A program made the translations under genes and the position numbers. Source: Saturnia japonica (Eukaryota > Arthropoda > Insecta > Lepidoptera > Saturniidae). From it: a DNA stretch of 64,000 nt. Position 1 is the stretch's first letter. Each line of letters begins with the position of its first letter. A model generated the notes under the pieces. The model was not told the DNA's origin. It searched no databases and worked only from the letters and a program-made list of their open reading frames with translations. The stretch spans positions 9,300,001 through 9,364,000 of the forward strand of contig CM065307.1 in NCBI GenBank assembly GCA_033032175.1, written 5' to 3'. This document shows positions 30,801 through 38,775 of this stretch, in pieces.

Positions 30801-33800
30801 TTAAAAGCAGATTGGACAAGGAAGATATCTCCAAGCTATTTGATACGCACGCATCAGCTAATTAGCTGCTAGTGTGTCTTACCAAATAATAATAATAATA
30901 TGTTCCGTATTTGAAGTTGAGAGTCGACCAGCAGCTAACATCTTTTGTCGAGGTATATTTTAATAGAATCTACCCAGCTTTTGCTTAATTGCTCTGATTT
31001 TGTAAAGTTATAGCTATTTAAATCCAATAAAATTAAAAAAAAACGCTGTTTTTATATAGTTACAACTTTTTTCTCCAAACTTCGATTTGTTTCAAACTTT
31101 CAGAAAAGTTGCTTTGTTCTGTCCCCAAGAAGCCCTGAAATTTGAACTAGGGAATCAAGCTTGTATTTGAGTTATATTTTTTTTAATATTGTCAAAATTG
31201 CATTGAACCTGATAAGGAATTTCTTAATAGTCACCACTTTAGCACATAAAGTAATGTTTATTGAATGATATAGAAATTATTTCAGGAACATATTCAATAG
31301 TTATTGGAATTTTATGTTCTAATGATACAGTAAAAGTACAAAAAATATAAAGGAAATGAATTTTTTTTATTTATAAATTCAGTTTAATCACTTTACAATC
31401 TTTTTCATAAAATTGTTCCTCTTGTAATCTCAACTTTAAAAGTAAAATATTTTCTTTGCTCAATTCACTTAAATTATATAAAAAAATATTTTTAGAGTAT
31501 GTCTCTAAATGACATTCTGAATCAGTTAATAAGATGATATAACACTTTTCCATTGTTTTAAGGTTTGTTACCATAAACACTCCAAATCAATCAAATATTT
31601 TTTTCTAAATACTGTAGAAAGCTAGTGAGTTGTTTAGATTGTTTACATAATCATAGGTTAACTAAGGTTACTAGAATTCATTCATTTATTCATTCAAAGT
31701 CACGCCACCAAGCGGATAAATTAAGTAACAGATTAGCCCGGGATGTGACCTTCAATAAAAATTTAATAAATATAAGAAAGATCGTAGTGTTTTTGAGAAA
31801 GAAATATGTACTGTAAACGCTATTTAAATAAGTACTAACAGGAGCTACATCTCTATACAAAACATATTAATATCTTACTTGTCAACATGTAAATAATTCG
31901 ATAGACACGTAAGACATTATCAGTAAAAATTGTTTTCAACAAAGCAATTTTGACAATATTGAAAAATTTATAACTCAAATACAAGCTCGATTCCCTAGTT
32001 CAATATTCAGAGCTTCTTGGGGAAAAAATATAGCAACTTTTCTGAAAGTTTGAAACAAATCGAATTTGGGAGAAAAAAATTCTAACTATTTAAAAACAGT
32101 GATTTTGTAAAATTTGATTAGATTTAAATAGCTATAACTTTACAAAATCGGAGCAATTAAGCAAAAGCTGTGTAGATTCCATTAAAATATACCTTGACAA
32201 AAGATATTAGCTGCTGGTCGAATCTCAACTTCAAATACAGTAGTACATGTAATGGTGTTTCATAAATAGCTAAAATTTAACCAAAACAGTTGTTTAGTTG
32301 AAATCTATTAGCTAAGCCCGATATAAGTGTAGACATAATATCTATTTATTTTTTTAAATAAAAGTAGAAGTCTTACTGAGAAAAATGCCACTGGGCAGGA
32401 GGAGTCTTTAAGTTTTATAGAAGCCGAGATAAAAACATTTGAAAATTAGTGAAAAATCTACTTTTTTTTAAATAAAAAAAAATCTCCAGCGGCCAGATTT
32501 GCACATATGGGGCTCAAATTTACAGGATCATCTCCTTTTTAGGTAGGTACCTACTTTCGAGGAAAAAATCAGCATCAAAATCGCCGACCTTAGTGTGCAC
32601 ACTTTCATCGAGAATTAATGGATCTGCCCATATACATTTAATATTAAAATAATATAAAATGATTTGCATAATAAAAAACATGTTTACTTAAAGAATATGT
32701 GCCTTTACTTATTATGTGATAGTTGAAATATTACTAATCCATCATAAATAATTTTATTAATATTTTTAATAAATAACAGGTTGAGTTTAACATTTTTGAT
32801 TGTAATAATAATAGACCTACCTTTCCGTACACTATCTTCAAGGATACGAAGCTGTTCTTGTTGTTGTAGCCCAATATGATTAAACTCTGTTGTTTTCACT
32901 TCAATATCAGTGAGTTGGTTGATAAGTTGTTCATTCTCTTCTATAAGGCGATTATTTTGTCGTTTGAGGGATATTATTTCACAATCAATATTTGATAATT
33001 TTTGAGTGATTTCACTAATACTTTTATCTTTTGCAATCAAATCTGCACTGTACTTCTTTATATCATCCTCATAATTATTACATTTTCCTGTAAGTAATTT
33101 AATGTTGCATTGTGCAGTATCAACTTCTGTTATACAATTAAGTTTTTGTTCTGTTAGAGAATCAACAAGCTCTTGCAGAGTTTTTATAGTCTCAAGAAGA
33201 CCTTTTTTTTCTACTTCACATTTCTCAAACTTATTTTGGTAGCTTTCAATTTCACTTTGAAGCTCTGTAAATGAAATTTGGACACAAATTACTAATAGTT
33301 TTGAAACTATAATATTAACATTATTACAACATAGAGGAATCTTCTTGTTGCATATATTCAAGTGACTATTTGATGTTTAGACAATTTACAGTTATATGGT
33401 TCCAATTTTCAACACAACAGTTCAAACAATAATTATAGTATAATATAAAATTCATTTTAATCACTCACCAGACTTTGCTACTTTTGCTTTTTGAGCTATT
33501 GCAAGTAAGCCCTTACATTTTTGTATTAACTCATCTCTGCTCAAATCATCAAACGGACTTTTCTAGACACTTGATCTTGGTTCTATAATAAACACATGAA
33601 TGTAATCGCAACATAATTTATTTGCAACATTGTATTTTCTCAATATTTTACATTTATACATGCCAAGAAAAATAAAACATGGACCAATTTTCGATTTTTA
33701 CATTAAAAAAGAACCTCTGGTTAATAAGAGTGCGCATGTGGCACGACATAAATAAACGATATCTATTAGTTTTGTTATAAAGTTCCGGTTAATTACTTAC

Positions 33801-33952
33801 ATATTGCAATTTCAGAAATATTAATTACAGTACATAGTAAAACTGAAAATATTGCAGTAAAGTTTTAGTGTAGGCAAGTAGGTAGGTAACAAATAAAATT
33901 ATACATAGTGGATCGTCTTTATACCAACCATAATTTTTGAATTACCATCCAT
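12843..33952 (-). CDS. Gcc2: GRIP-domain golgin, GCC2/GCC185-like (14 exons)
   Basis: A long coiled-coil tether of the trans-Golgi network. GRIP domains bind Arl1-GTP, and GCC185 captures endosome-derived vesicles. Exons (minus strand): 33952-33929 (tentative), 33562-33469, 33264-32821, 29496-27690, 22625-22348, 22268-22078, 21989-21573, 21479-21352, 20554-20389, 18502-18257, 16233-16034, 14012-13859, 13513-13405, 12904-12843. Exons 2-14 sum to 4296 nt, exactly 1432 codons including TAA. Every junction is GT-AG and phase-compatible, and no internal stop was met. The product is about 1,431-1,439 residues. The N-terminus has DLSRDELIQKCKGLL, like the GCC2 start. The middle is almost pure heptad coiled coil, rich in K, E, L, N and Q. 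The C-terminus has EYMKNVTLKFLTLPPGDE and a GWGSYLPW tail resembling GCC2. Very large TE-filled introns separate exons 3/4 and 4/5. Confidence 0.9.
13036..13161. mobile_element. MITE of about 125 bp in the last golgin intron
   Basis: Perfect terminal inverted repeats of GGGCCGATTTTTCAATC lie at 13040-13056 and at the reverse complement ending near 13158. The interior has no coding capacity. The flanks are TTAA on the left and CTAA on the right, so a piggyBac-type TTAA target is possible but imperfect. Confidence 0.75.
13405..14012 (-). CDS. Gcc2: Golgin exons 12-13: GRIP domain
   Basis: Exon 12 (14012-13859) starts inside RVKHITVLLSESERE and ends at EYMKNVTLK. Exon 13 (13513-13405) continues FLTLPPGDERSRLVPVL and ends at LQAIAKG. 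Together they form the GRIP domain, whose conserved Tyr (in EYMKN) packs against Arl1 in known structures. Order and spacing agree with the GCC2 C-terminus. The last exon (12904-12843) adds about 19 residues ending in GWGSYLPWPGGK. Confidence 0.9.
14255..14560 (-). repeat. SINE-like repeat with tRNA-like B box (second copy 49035-49285, inverted)
   Basis: Both copies share, in opposite orientation, 'aggattcgaactcatgtcgatcgac', 'ttttccttcaccgaaagctca', 'catcacgatgtttt', and a distal 'tcacctg(at)gttaagtgac' block. The 'ggattcgaactc' segment resembles a tRNA T-arm/B box, so a tRNA-derived SINE is likely. It lies in the intron upstream of golgin exon 12. Confidence 0.65.
14810..14935 (-). repeat. 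Poly(T)-headed SINE-like fragment
   Basis: It begins with a T-run followed by 'gtggctgactacactgttagcc'. The same head occurs at 35449-35700 and 51071-51165. The T-run in front implies that the element lies on the minus strand with its poly(A) tail at the left. Confidence 0.5.
17775..18065 (+). repeat. Dispersed repeat (family of 3095-3370)
   Basis: It starts near 'aactgtgccccacggtttcactcgtg' and ends in 'accgatagttccagagattagcgc'. It lies in the intron between golgin exons 10 and 11. Confidence 0.5.
18927..20035 (-). mobile_element. mariner transposon copy with internally deleted transposase
   Basis: Terminal inverted repeats (TTAGGTCCTTACATAT) lie at 18927-18942 and at 20035 reading inward, each next to a TA (18925-18926, 20036-20037), as expected for mariner. 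The minus-strand reading frame at 19660-19004 keeps the catalytic region: TCDEKW, then LLHDNARPH and SPDLASKDYH with 34 residues between the last two aspartates (D34D). An upstream minus-strand segment (about 19880-19640, another frame) keeps the HTH part with FRSGNFDLQNQPRGRPETK. The stretch that should link them is missing, and the element is 1,109 bp where about 1.3 kb is usual. It sits in the intron between golgin exons 9 and 10. Confidence 0.9.
23290..23702 (+). mobile_element. 3' end of a CR1-like non-LTR retrotransposon
   Basis: The translated 3' end carries GLTILEKRRKRGDLIETYKI, then HFLSNRVVDEWNELP and, after a frame change near 23580, KNQLDKHLATQQ. The copy ends in a (taa)n microsatellite at 23685-23702. 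It is 5'-truncated, as is usual for LINEs. A relative with the same motif order sits at 30352-30900. The clade (CR1/Rex/L2 group) is inferred from the motif style. Confidence 0.75.
23810..25065 (+). mobile_element. 5' ORF fragment of an R4/Dong-like non-LTR element, interrupted
   Basis: The left piece (about 23810-24203) includes KVRMKWSDEIDLFIMRTYF. The right piece (about 24921-25065) resumes with YPELDVSARKIANQSR and IMRNKLLSNEAN. I know this motif pair from R4/Dong-type element ORFs. Several stops and frame changes show it is dead. About 0.7 kb of LTR-like sequence separates the pieces. Confidence 0.5.
24204..24900 (+). mobile_element. LTR-like unit with an inverted head, inserted in the R4/Dong-like fragment
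   Basis: A segment 24204-24397 starts TGTAACGACATC and ends TTCTACA, then CTGGTGACCCCGACGTG follows. This looks like an LTR plus primer-binding site. At the other end, about 24862-24900, the first ~36 bases of the LTR recur as an inverted repeat built from GACATCTA/TAGATGTC blocks. Between them, about 24690-24800, is a tandem repeat of roughly 24 bp containing CCCCGACTCACTGG. No gag or pol is readable. Confidence 0.5.
25090..26026 (+). mobile_element. 3' end of an R1-like non-LTR retrotransposon
   Basis: The 3' ORF end shows the zinc-knuckle pattern C-H-H-C, then Q-H-T-L and C-P-A-W-D (about 25410-25480), then GTDLSLPAMVLSMVESESGW and AKEEAERERG. This is the tail style of Lepidoptera R1-clade elements. 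A GC-rich 3' UTR with 'ttttagtcggtaagagtccgacat' follows, then an A-run ending at about 26027. It is GC-rich against an AT-rich neighbourhood. Confidence 0.7.
26090..26300 (+). repeat. LINE/SINE tail repeat, copy 1 (copy 2 at 62305-62560)
   Basis: Shared blocks are 'ggtggaatac', 'tacagaagatcgcagccaaat(g/a)acct', 'gttca', and 'ggccgtatgcttatttg / cttatgccagcttatttg'. It matches a very common lepidopteran repeat end as I remember it. Confidence 0.55.
26690..27540 (-). mobile_element. 3' part of an R2/R4-type non-LTR element, reversed
   Basis: On the minus strand near 27460-27310 the translation reads CYTCGEAISTARHLLVGC, followed by GHYSRRHDRVL. This is the Cys-Cys-His-Cys finger and following motif near the C-terminus of R2/R4/Dong ORFs. 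An in-frame stop follows VL. The rest to 26690 has no clear coding and is probably 3' UTR. It lies in the intron 3' of golgin exon 4. Confidence 0.5.
27690..29496 (-). CDS. Gcc2: Golgin exon 4: 1.8-kb coiled-coil exon
   Basis: This exon encodes about 602 residues of uninterrupted coiled coil. It begins DEDYKKTIGELNSK, using the G that ends exon 3. It ends in GAC-AA at donor GTAAGG (27689-27684), which exon 5 completes to K before YTKLRLYALK. It has the usual K/E/L/N/Q-rich composition with almost no proline or glycine. Confidence 0.9.
30352..30900 (+). mobile_element. CR1-like non-LTR 3' end inserted in the left arm
   Basis: It encodes, without a stop over 124 residues (30491-30862), ATKMVYAMRNLPYEQRL, then GLTTLEQRRQRGRLIETYKI, HLRGHPLKLW and HFLPDRVVTAWNKLPEK. 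It ends in (aat)n at 30886-30900. It is better preserved than the related copy at 23290-23702. An upstream frame segment (from about 30378) reads KTYIRPVLEHAYI. About 25 bases of the host arm seem to have been lost at the insertion. Confidence 0.8.
31371..31574 (-). other. Short unrecognised reading frame in the core of the long-arm element
   Basis: From an ATG at 31574 the minus strand reads 67 residues, hydrophilic toward the end (SKENILLLKLRLQEEQFYEK), stopping at 31371. An AATAAA-like string follows directly (TAAATAAAAAAA). It resembles nothing I can name. It could be the last piece of a lost transposase, or chance in AT-rich DNA. Confidence 0.2.
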
Positions 33953-34260
33953 TATTGAAGAATTTAGTTCATCATTTTATAACTTTTAAATCTGTGGAAA
34001 ATGATGACAAATCCTCTAAAATTTCAATTCCACAACACTGAACACAGTATCTATAATGTAAGAACCATAGACCAATAACCAGAGGATAAGAACGTAAAAA
34101 AAATCGATTTTAAAAATCGATTTATATTTCTTTTTTTTTTTTAATATTTAAAATCGTTTTTTATATTCATAAAAATTGATTATTGAAAAATCGACTTATT
34201 TATTTCACTGTTAATTTTTTTTTGATAGATCTATAATTTTTTTTTTGTGACAATAGGTTT
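33563..34260. promoter_or_regulatory. Upstream region of the golgin gene
   Basis: It holds the tentative first exon (33952-33929, MDGNSKIM). No TATA box or clear initiator can be assigned. From 34083 the sequence becomes extremely A/T-rich with an imperfect palindrome around AAAATCGATTTTAAAAATCGATTT. Confidence 0.25.
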
Positions 34261-35448
34261 TCAATCACGCTTCTTCTTACTAAGTTGCCAACTAGTTCTC
34301 TTTATTGAAAACAATTACTGCCATCATATAGTGATTATTGTGTCTTATCAAGTGAATATAGTATCCTGTCTTAGAACGAATTCAGTATCCCAACAAGATG
34401 GTGGCTCCCTTATTAGAACTTTCTAAAGAGTTTTTGTGGCACATCAAAATGTTTGCTTCCAGTTTATATTTATAATCCATTTCACATGCACAAGCTATAT
34501 CACACAAAACGCTACCAGTATTACATAATATAGGGTCTAAATAGTCTAAAACCTAAGTTAATGGATCTATAACACTATTATTAAGCTGAAGAGTTTCTTT
34601 GTTTGTTTGTTTGGTTTAATGCGCTAATATCAGGATTTACTTCTTCGAATGGAAAAAATATTTTTTCTTGGATATCCCATTGATCGAAGAAGGCCTAAAG
34701 GCGATATAACATCACGCTACGATCAATAGAAACGAAGCATCAATGCAAAATGTTGCAAAAACGGGGAAAGATTATTCCTTTTGATAGCTTACATTGCGTG
34801 CGCTGCGTAAATGGTTAAAGTTATCAACAATCATGTGTGACGGAATTGTTTCTCTTAAAAAGTTCTAAACAAAGTCCGTGACAGCATTTGGCTATCTTTT
34901 AAGATTGACTCAATATAACTTTTTTTATGGTAATAAAATTTGTTCTAAAATAATGCATTATTTGCGGAGGTGTTTCTATAAATATGGTATTAATCCTTAA
35001 TGAAATAAAATATTCATCACAAGTATTTTATTTTGAACAAAATTGACCTTGACATCTATTGCTTTTAATAAATATATTAGGAGATATCACTGTTTTAAAA
35101 TAACTCCGAAGCAAAGTAAAGAAAGTTTCAGTTCTTTTAGAATTGTATTATAGGTGCCTGCAACCTATTTTTCTAACCCTTTCTCTTTCTCTTATGTGAC
35201 GCAGACGAAGATGCGTGGGTCAGTTACGTAAAAATAAAAACCAAAAACCACAACAAATCATTTCAAGATCGCACCAAAACCTTCAATCGCCCTTATACAT
35301 CTCATAATTATAATTCAATAATGAGTTGCTTTTTAATTTAATATTGTATTTTTGTGTTCAAAAGGAATGCAGTACAAGTAATGGAACGTACCTCCCGCGC
35401 CTTTGGAACTATTTACGTAGTGTATAATACTGTCTAGTTGTGCCCCAA

Positions 35449-35700
35449 GCTTTTTTTTTTTTTTTTTGCACTGACTATACTGTTATCCTTAGGGGCCCTA
35501 TCCAAAAACAGAGCCGCTGCGGCTTTTACAACTTCATCGAACTTGGGGGCGATCGCTTAGGGCACTCAGCCGCGAAAGTTTTTGACGACTCGCACGAGGG
35601 TGCCAGAGTGGCCGAACCTTGGCTCGGGCACTCGTTGCGCATGCGAAAAGGTCGCGATCTAACTAATTCCCTACTCCTACAAATTCGAGCTAATTAATAT
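35449..35700 (-). repeat. Poly(T)-headed SINE-like element
   Basis: A run of 17-18 T is followed by 'gcactgactatactgttatccttaggggccctatcc', then a GC-rich body to about 35695. The head matches 51075-51110 and 14812-14845. The T-run indicates reverse orientation. Confidence 0.6.
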
Positions 35701-35830
35701 ATACTCATATGCACGTTCCCCTCCTCCTGGCAGGAAGGAGGGAGCCATGCGTATGTGTATTAAGTGATCAGAATGGTTTTTATACACTAACTAGCGCATT
35801 AGTCTAACTAGCGCAAAAAAAGAAAAAAAA

Positions 35831-36000
35831 GGTCCTTTACAGAACCTATGTACCTGTGTGGTGTTCACGTGTGTGTGTTCATACGTGTGTAATGTTGTAT
35901 GTGGGTAGCTAAGTGTTGCAGGTATAGTGTCACTTGTATCGCGCGGGCGGCTGCCTGACCCAAGGGCTTCACACCGAGGAACGGACCTAAGCTTGTTGAC
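35831..36000 (+). repeat. Dispersed repeat, copy 2 of 11125-11300
   Basis: See the shared blocks listed for copy 1. This copy ends in 'cttcacaccgaggaacggacctaagcttg'. It lies inside the spacer of the large inverted repeat. Confidence 0.5.
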
Positions 36001-36989
36001 CTAGGCTAGGCGTGTTTATTTTATACGACAAACACCGCAACGCCAGTGCACCCGTGTAGCCTATCATAATTGTTCTTACCATATACAAATTATATCAATT
36101 TTTCATTATCTCCTAAACTATGAGTACAAATAACATGCAAAAGAGCAAAATTGAACTTCATAAAATTGTCTTAATGATGAAGTAAGTTTTGTTCCTAAGG
36201 ATTAATATACCATGTGGAGTTTTTGGCGCGATCTTGAAGTGACATGTTGTGGTTGTTATTTTTAATTCATTTACTTAGGTTTTTGATCCTATATTACGTA
36301 ATATTGGTGGCGTTTTGCGTGATATAGTTTGGTTTTGTACATAAGTGAGGTGGATTATAAATATAAGCTGAAAGCATTCATTCCGAGATCCCACAAAATT
36401 TTCCTATAAAGTTTTAACAAGGGAGCCACCTTCTTGTTAGGATACTGAATCGTCATAACACTTGACAATATAATTCACTCGATAATGGCAGTAATGGTCT
36501 TCATTACAGAGGACCGGTTGCCAAGTTAGGAAGAAGAAGAAAAATATACCATATGTAGAATAATTATTTCACTGTGGTTTCGCTTCTTTTATCACTCGAT
36601 GTTATCGCTTTGTAATTCCAAATTGAACAACTATGGCGCTGCCTAAGTCGCTTAAATACCTATATTAAACGATCGTAGAAAAATCGTGAATCATCGCTAT
36701 CTTTCTCGACGTTTAGTAGCTATGCTTACTCGTTGACGTAATCAAGGCGACAAGCCCTATACATGTGTGTGTGTAAACTGTGATGTTTATACAAACAGCA
36801 TCGCGGTTGTTTTACGACGCGAACATTATTTCGAATTACTGAGAATTAAGCAGTTGTTTCGAGATATTTCTGGAACAGGATTCTCTCTCTTCCCAATCGG
36901 GTTGTAACATGTCGTAACAATATTTTATTATGTATAAGAAGTTAGAGGCCCAATATTTTTGTATAACATGTATTTACGTACATCTAAAA

Positions 36990-37240
36990 ATTAACGCAGC
37001 GCACGCGGATAAAGCAGTTCGGGAGAGCTTCGTGTTCCGATTTACTTAACAAAAATCAATATTGGAAAGGCTAGTTAGCACGTTTATTTTGATGCTTAAT
37101 AGGCTAAACTTTTCCTCTTGAATCAAGCTATCGTATACAAAAGTAATTTTTCAAATCAGACAGGTAGTTCCAGAGATTAGCGTGTTTAAATAAACAAACA
37201 TAAAAACACTTCCGCTTTGTTATATTAGTGTACATATAAT
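36990..37240 (+). repeat. Dispersed repeat (family of 10380-10595)
   Basis: It runs from 'cgcagcgcacgcggataaagcagttcggga' to 'cttccgctttgttatatta', colinear with 10380-10595 and inverted relative to 59430-59680. Confidence 0.65.
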
Positions 37241-37654
37241 ATATAGTATAAATAATACTTTTAAAAGTTTAAAGGATATTCCTACTTAGAAAACCAAATT
37301 CGGAGGATAAAAGGTTGTAAAATAATATGAAAAAAAAAAAAATATTCTTTACTTTTTATTCAACCTTAATAAGCAACAAAATGTAGAACAAGAATGGGCA
37401 TTCTCTGTTATTAACAACATTTTTTGTCTTTTTATTTAAATATGTTTATTTAAATTGATTATTTGATTAAGAAAGTTATGATTGTAAATGTTTCAGGATT
37501 CAATTCATTTTCTCAAGATAATATGAAAAAAAAAACCGATTATTATTTGAACAAAGTCGATTATTAATTAATCAATTTTATCGAAGTTCCTTATGGGACG
37601 ATGGGGAGGGGTACCCTAACCGGGGAAAAATGTCCATGAATAAGTTAATAAGAC

Positions 37655-37995
37655 TCAACAACACGCTCGTAGCCTAGCGACTAGTGACTGTTATGGCCGA
37701 AGTCCTAGGTTCGAATTCTCGCTTCGAACAATTTTTCTTTTTTTAATTTTTACTTCGGACTTCAATTAGTACTGAGGTAACTGAATTTGAATATTTATAA
37801 CATAAAAGTTTTAGTATTAATATTTTTTTTCTAATTGAATTTTTTTATTTGCTGAACACAGCATAACTTTTTTGCTTATAAACCAATTTGGATTGTTCTT
37901 TTTGTTGGAAAGCGGATATCTCAAGGGCGGTCCCATTTTAATTTCATTTGCATTGAATCTTCAACTTCGAAGATACACAAGGGAACTCTTCAAAA
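37655..37995. repeat. tRNA-like SINE head plus an inverted copy of the 5430 repeat
   Basis: The segment 37672-37730 reads 'gtagcctagcgactagtgac' and then 'taggttcgaattctcgc', an A-box/B-box-like pair with B box GGTTCGAATTC. The part 37800-37990 ('cttcaacttcgaagatacaca') is the inverse of 5430-5615. A functional tRNA is unlikely, because the arms do not pair. Confidence 0.5.
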
Positions 37996-38059
37996 CCAGT
38001 GTTTAATGTATAGTCTACTTGATGACTATTATTATTATTCATGTAAATAGTTGTTTATT

Positions 38060-38760
38060 TGTATATTATCCATACTAATATATAAATGTGATAGTAACTC
38101 TGTCTGTCTGTTACGTTTTCACGCCTAAACCACTAAACCAATTTTGATAAATTTTGGTATAGGTATAGATTGTACCTTGGGAAAGGACATAGAGTACTAT
38201 TTGTAGCGAAAATAAAATTTTAAGGGTAAAAAATAGGAGATGAAAGTATGTAAGAGGGAAATAACTTCAATGACAACCAGTTTGTTGATTTGAAATGACT
38301 GCGTTTTCAATGTTGATTTATTGACAGTGTTATACTCGATTACATATGATTGTATTTCTAATAATTACCTATTAAGTGATAGTCCAGTATTCTTTTTAAG
38401 ATTGGCTGAAGTGTTTTTAAGCTGTTTAACTATGCAGTACATGTTATACCGTACGCAGTACGGTATTATAACTGTTTTATTTTATGGCGTTGTCAAACCG
38501 CGGCTCGCATACACATAAACATACATTCTAAACGATATACCTATTGTAAATTATCTGGATTATACAGTTTTGCTACAAGTGAATTATTTCATTGTGTTAT
38601 TCCACATGTGGTGAAAATAAAACTTGTGTGAAAGTTTGTATGGAGAAGCCATTCATATTTATGTTTTTGGTAAGAAAGGAATAAAAGGGCTTTCACGTTT
38701 TTCAAAACACTTTACCTTAGGCCGGTAAAATAAGGTATGATTTTAATTATTTTTGAAGTT
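38060..38760. repeat. Lepidoptera-type repeat tail and AT-rich non-coding sequence
   Basis: The segment 38075-38220 holds 'ctgtctgtctgttacgttttcacgcctaaaccac' and 'ttgggaaaggacatagagtact', strings I know from common lepidopteran repeats. Nothing else is recognised up to the gag remnant. Confidence 0.4.
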
Positions 38761-38775
38761 TTATTGGAATGGTTA

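Larger units (their letters stand above)
30064..32634. mobile_element. DNA element with very long inverted arms (about 0.6-0.7 kb each)
   Basis: The outer ends are TATGGGCAGATCCATTAATT and its reverse complement AATTAATGGATCTGCCCATA. The right arm (about 31937-32634) pairs with the left arm (30064-30351 plus 30901-31215). Matching blocks are visible all along: TGTGCGCAC/TGTGCACAC, the GGAGA(C/T)GATCCTG block, the AAACAACTGTTTTGGTTAAATTTTA block, and the TCGATTTGTTTCAAACTTTCAG block. A TA flanks each end, so a TA-target superfamily is possible. The left arm is split by a CR1-like insertion. The 0.7-kb core holds only short frames. The superfamily is unknown to me. Confidence 0.8.
34262..36545. 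mobile_element. Large inverted repeat between the golgin and Pak genes
   Basis: The left arm (34262-34562, continued at about 35225-35290) pairs with the right arm (36545 back to about 36190). Clear blocks are CAGTATCCCAACAAGATGGTGGCTCCC versus its complement at 36421-36450, TTATATTTATAATCCA, and TTTCAAGATCGCACCAAAA. The left arm is split by about 0.66 kb that includes a repeat related to 60070-60290. The spacer carries a SINE-like unit (35449-35700) and a dispersed repeat (35831-36000). No transposase is readable. Confidence 0.7.

Noticed and set aside
30491..30865. Intact 124-codon frame as a host gene
   Set aside because: Its motifs are those of the 3' end of a CR1-like LINE and a decayed relative lies at 23357-23605, so it is transposon-derived.
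37672..37730. Possible tRNA gene (GGTTCGAATTC B box)
   Set aside because: Acceptor and anticodon arms do not pair and it is embedded in repeat sequence, so it is treated as SINE-derived.
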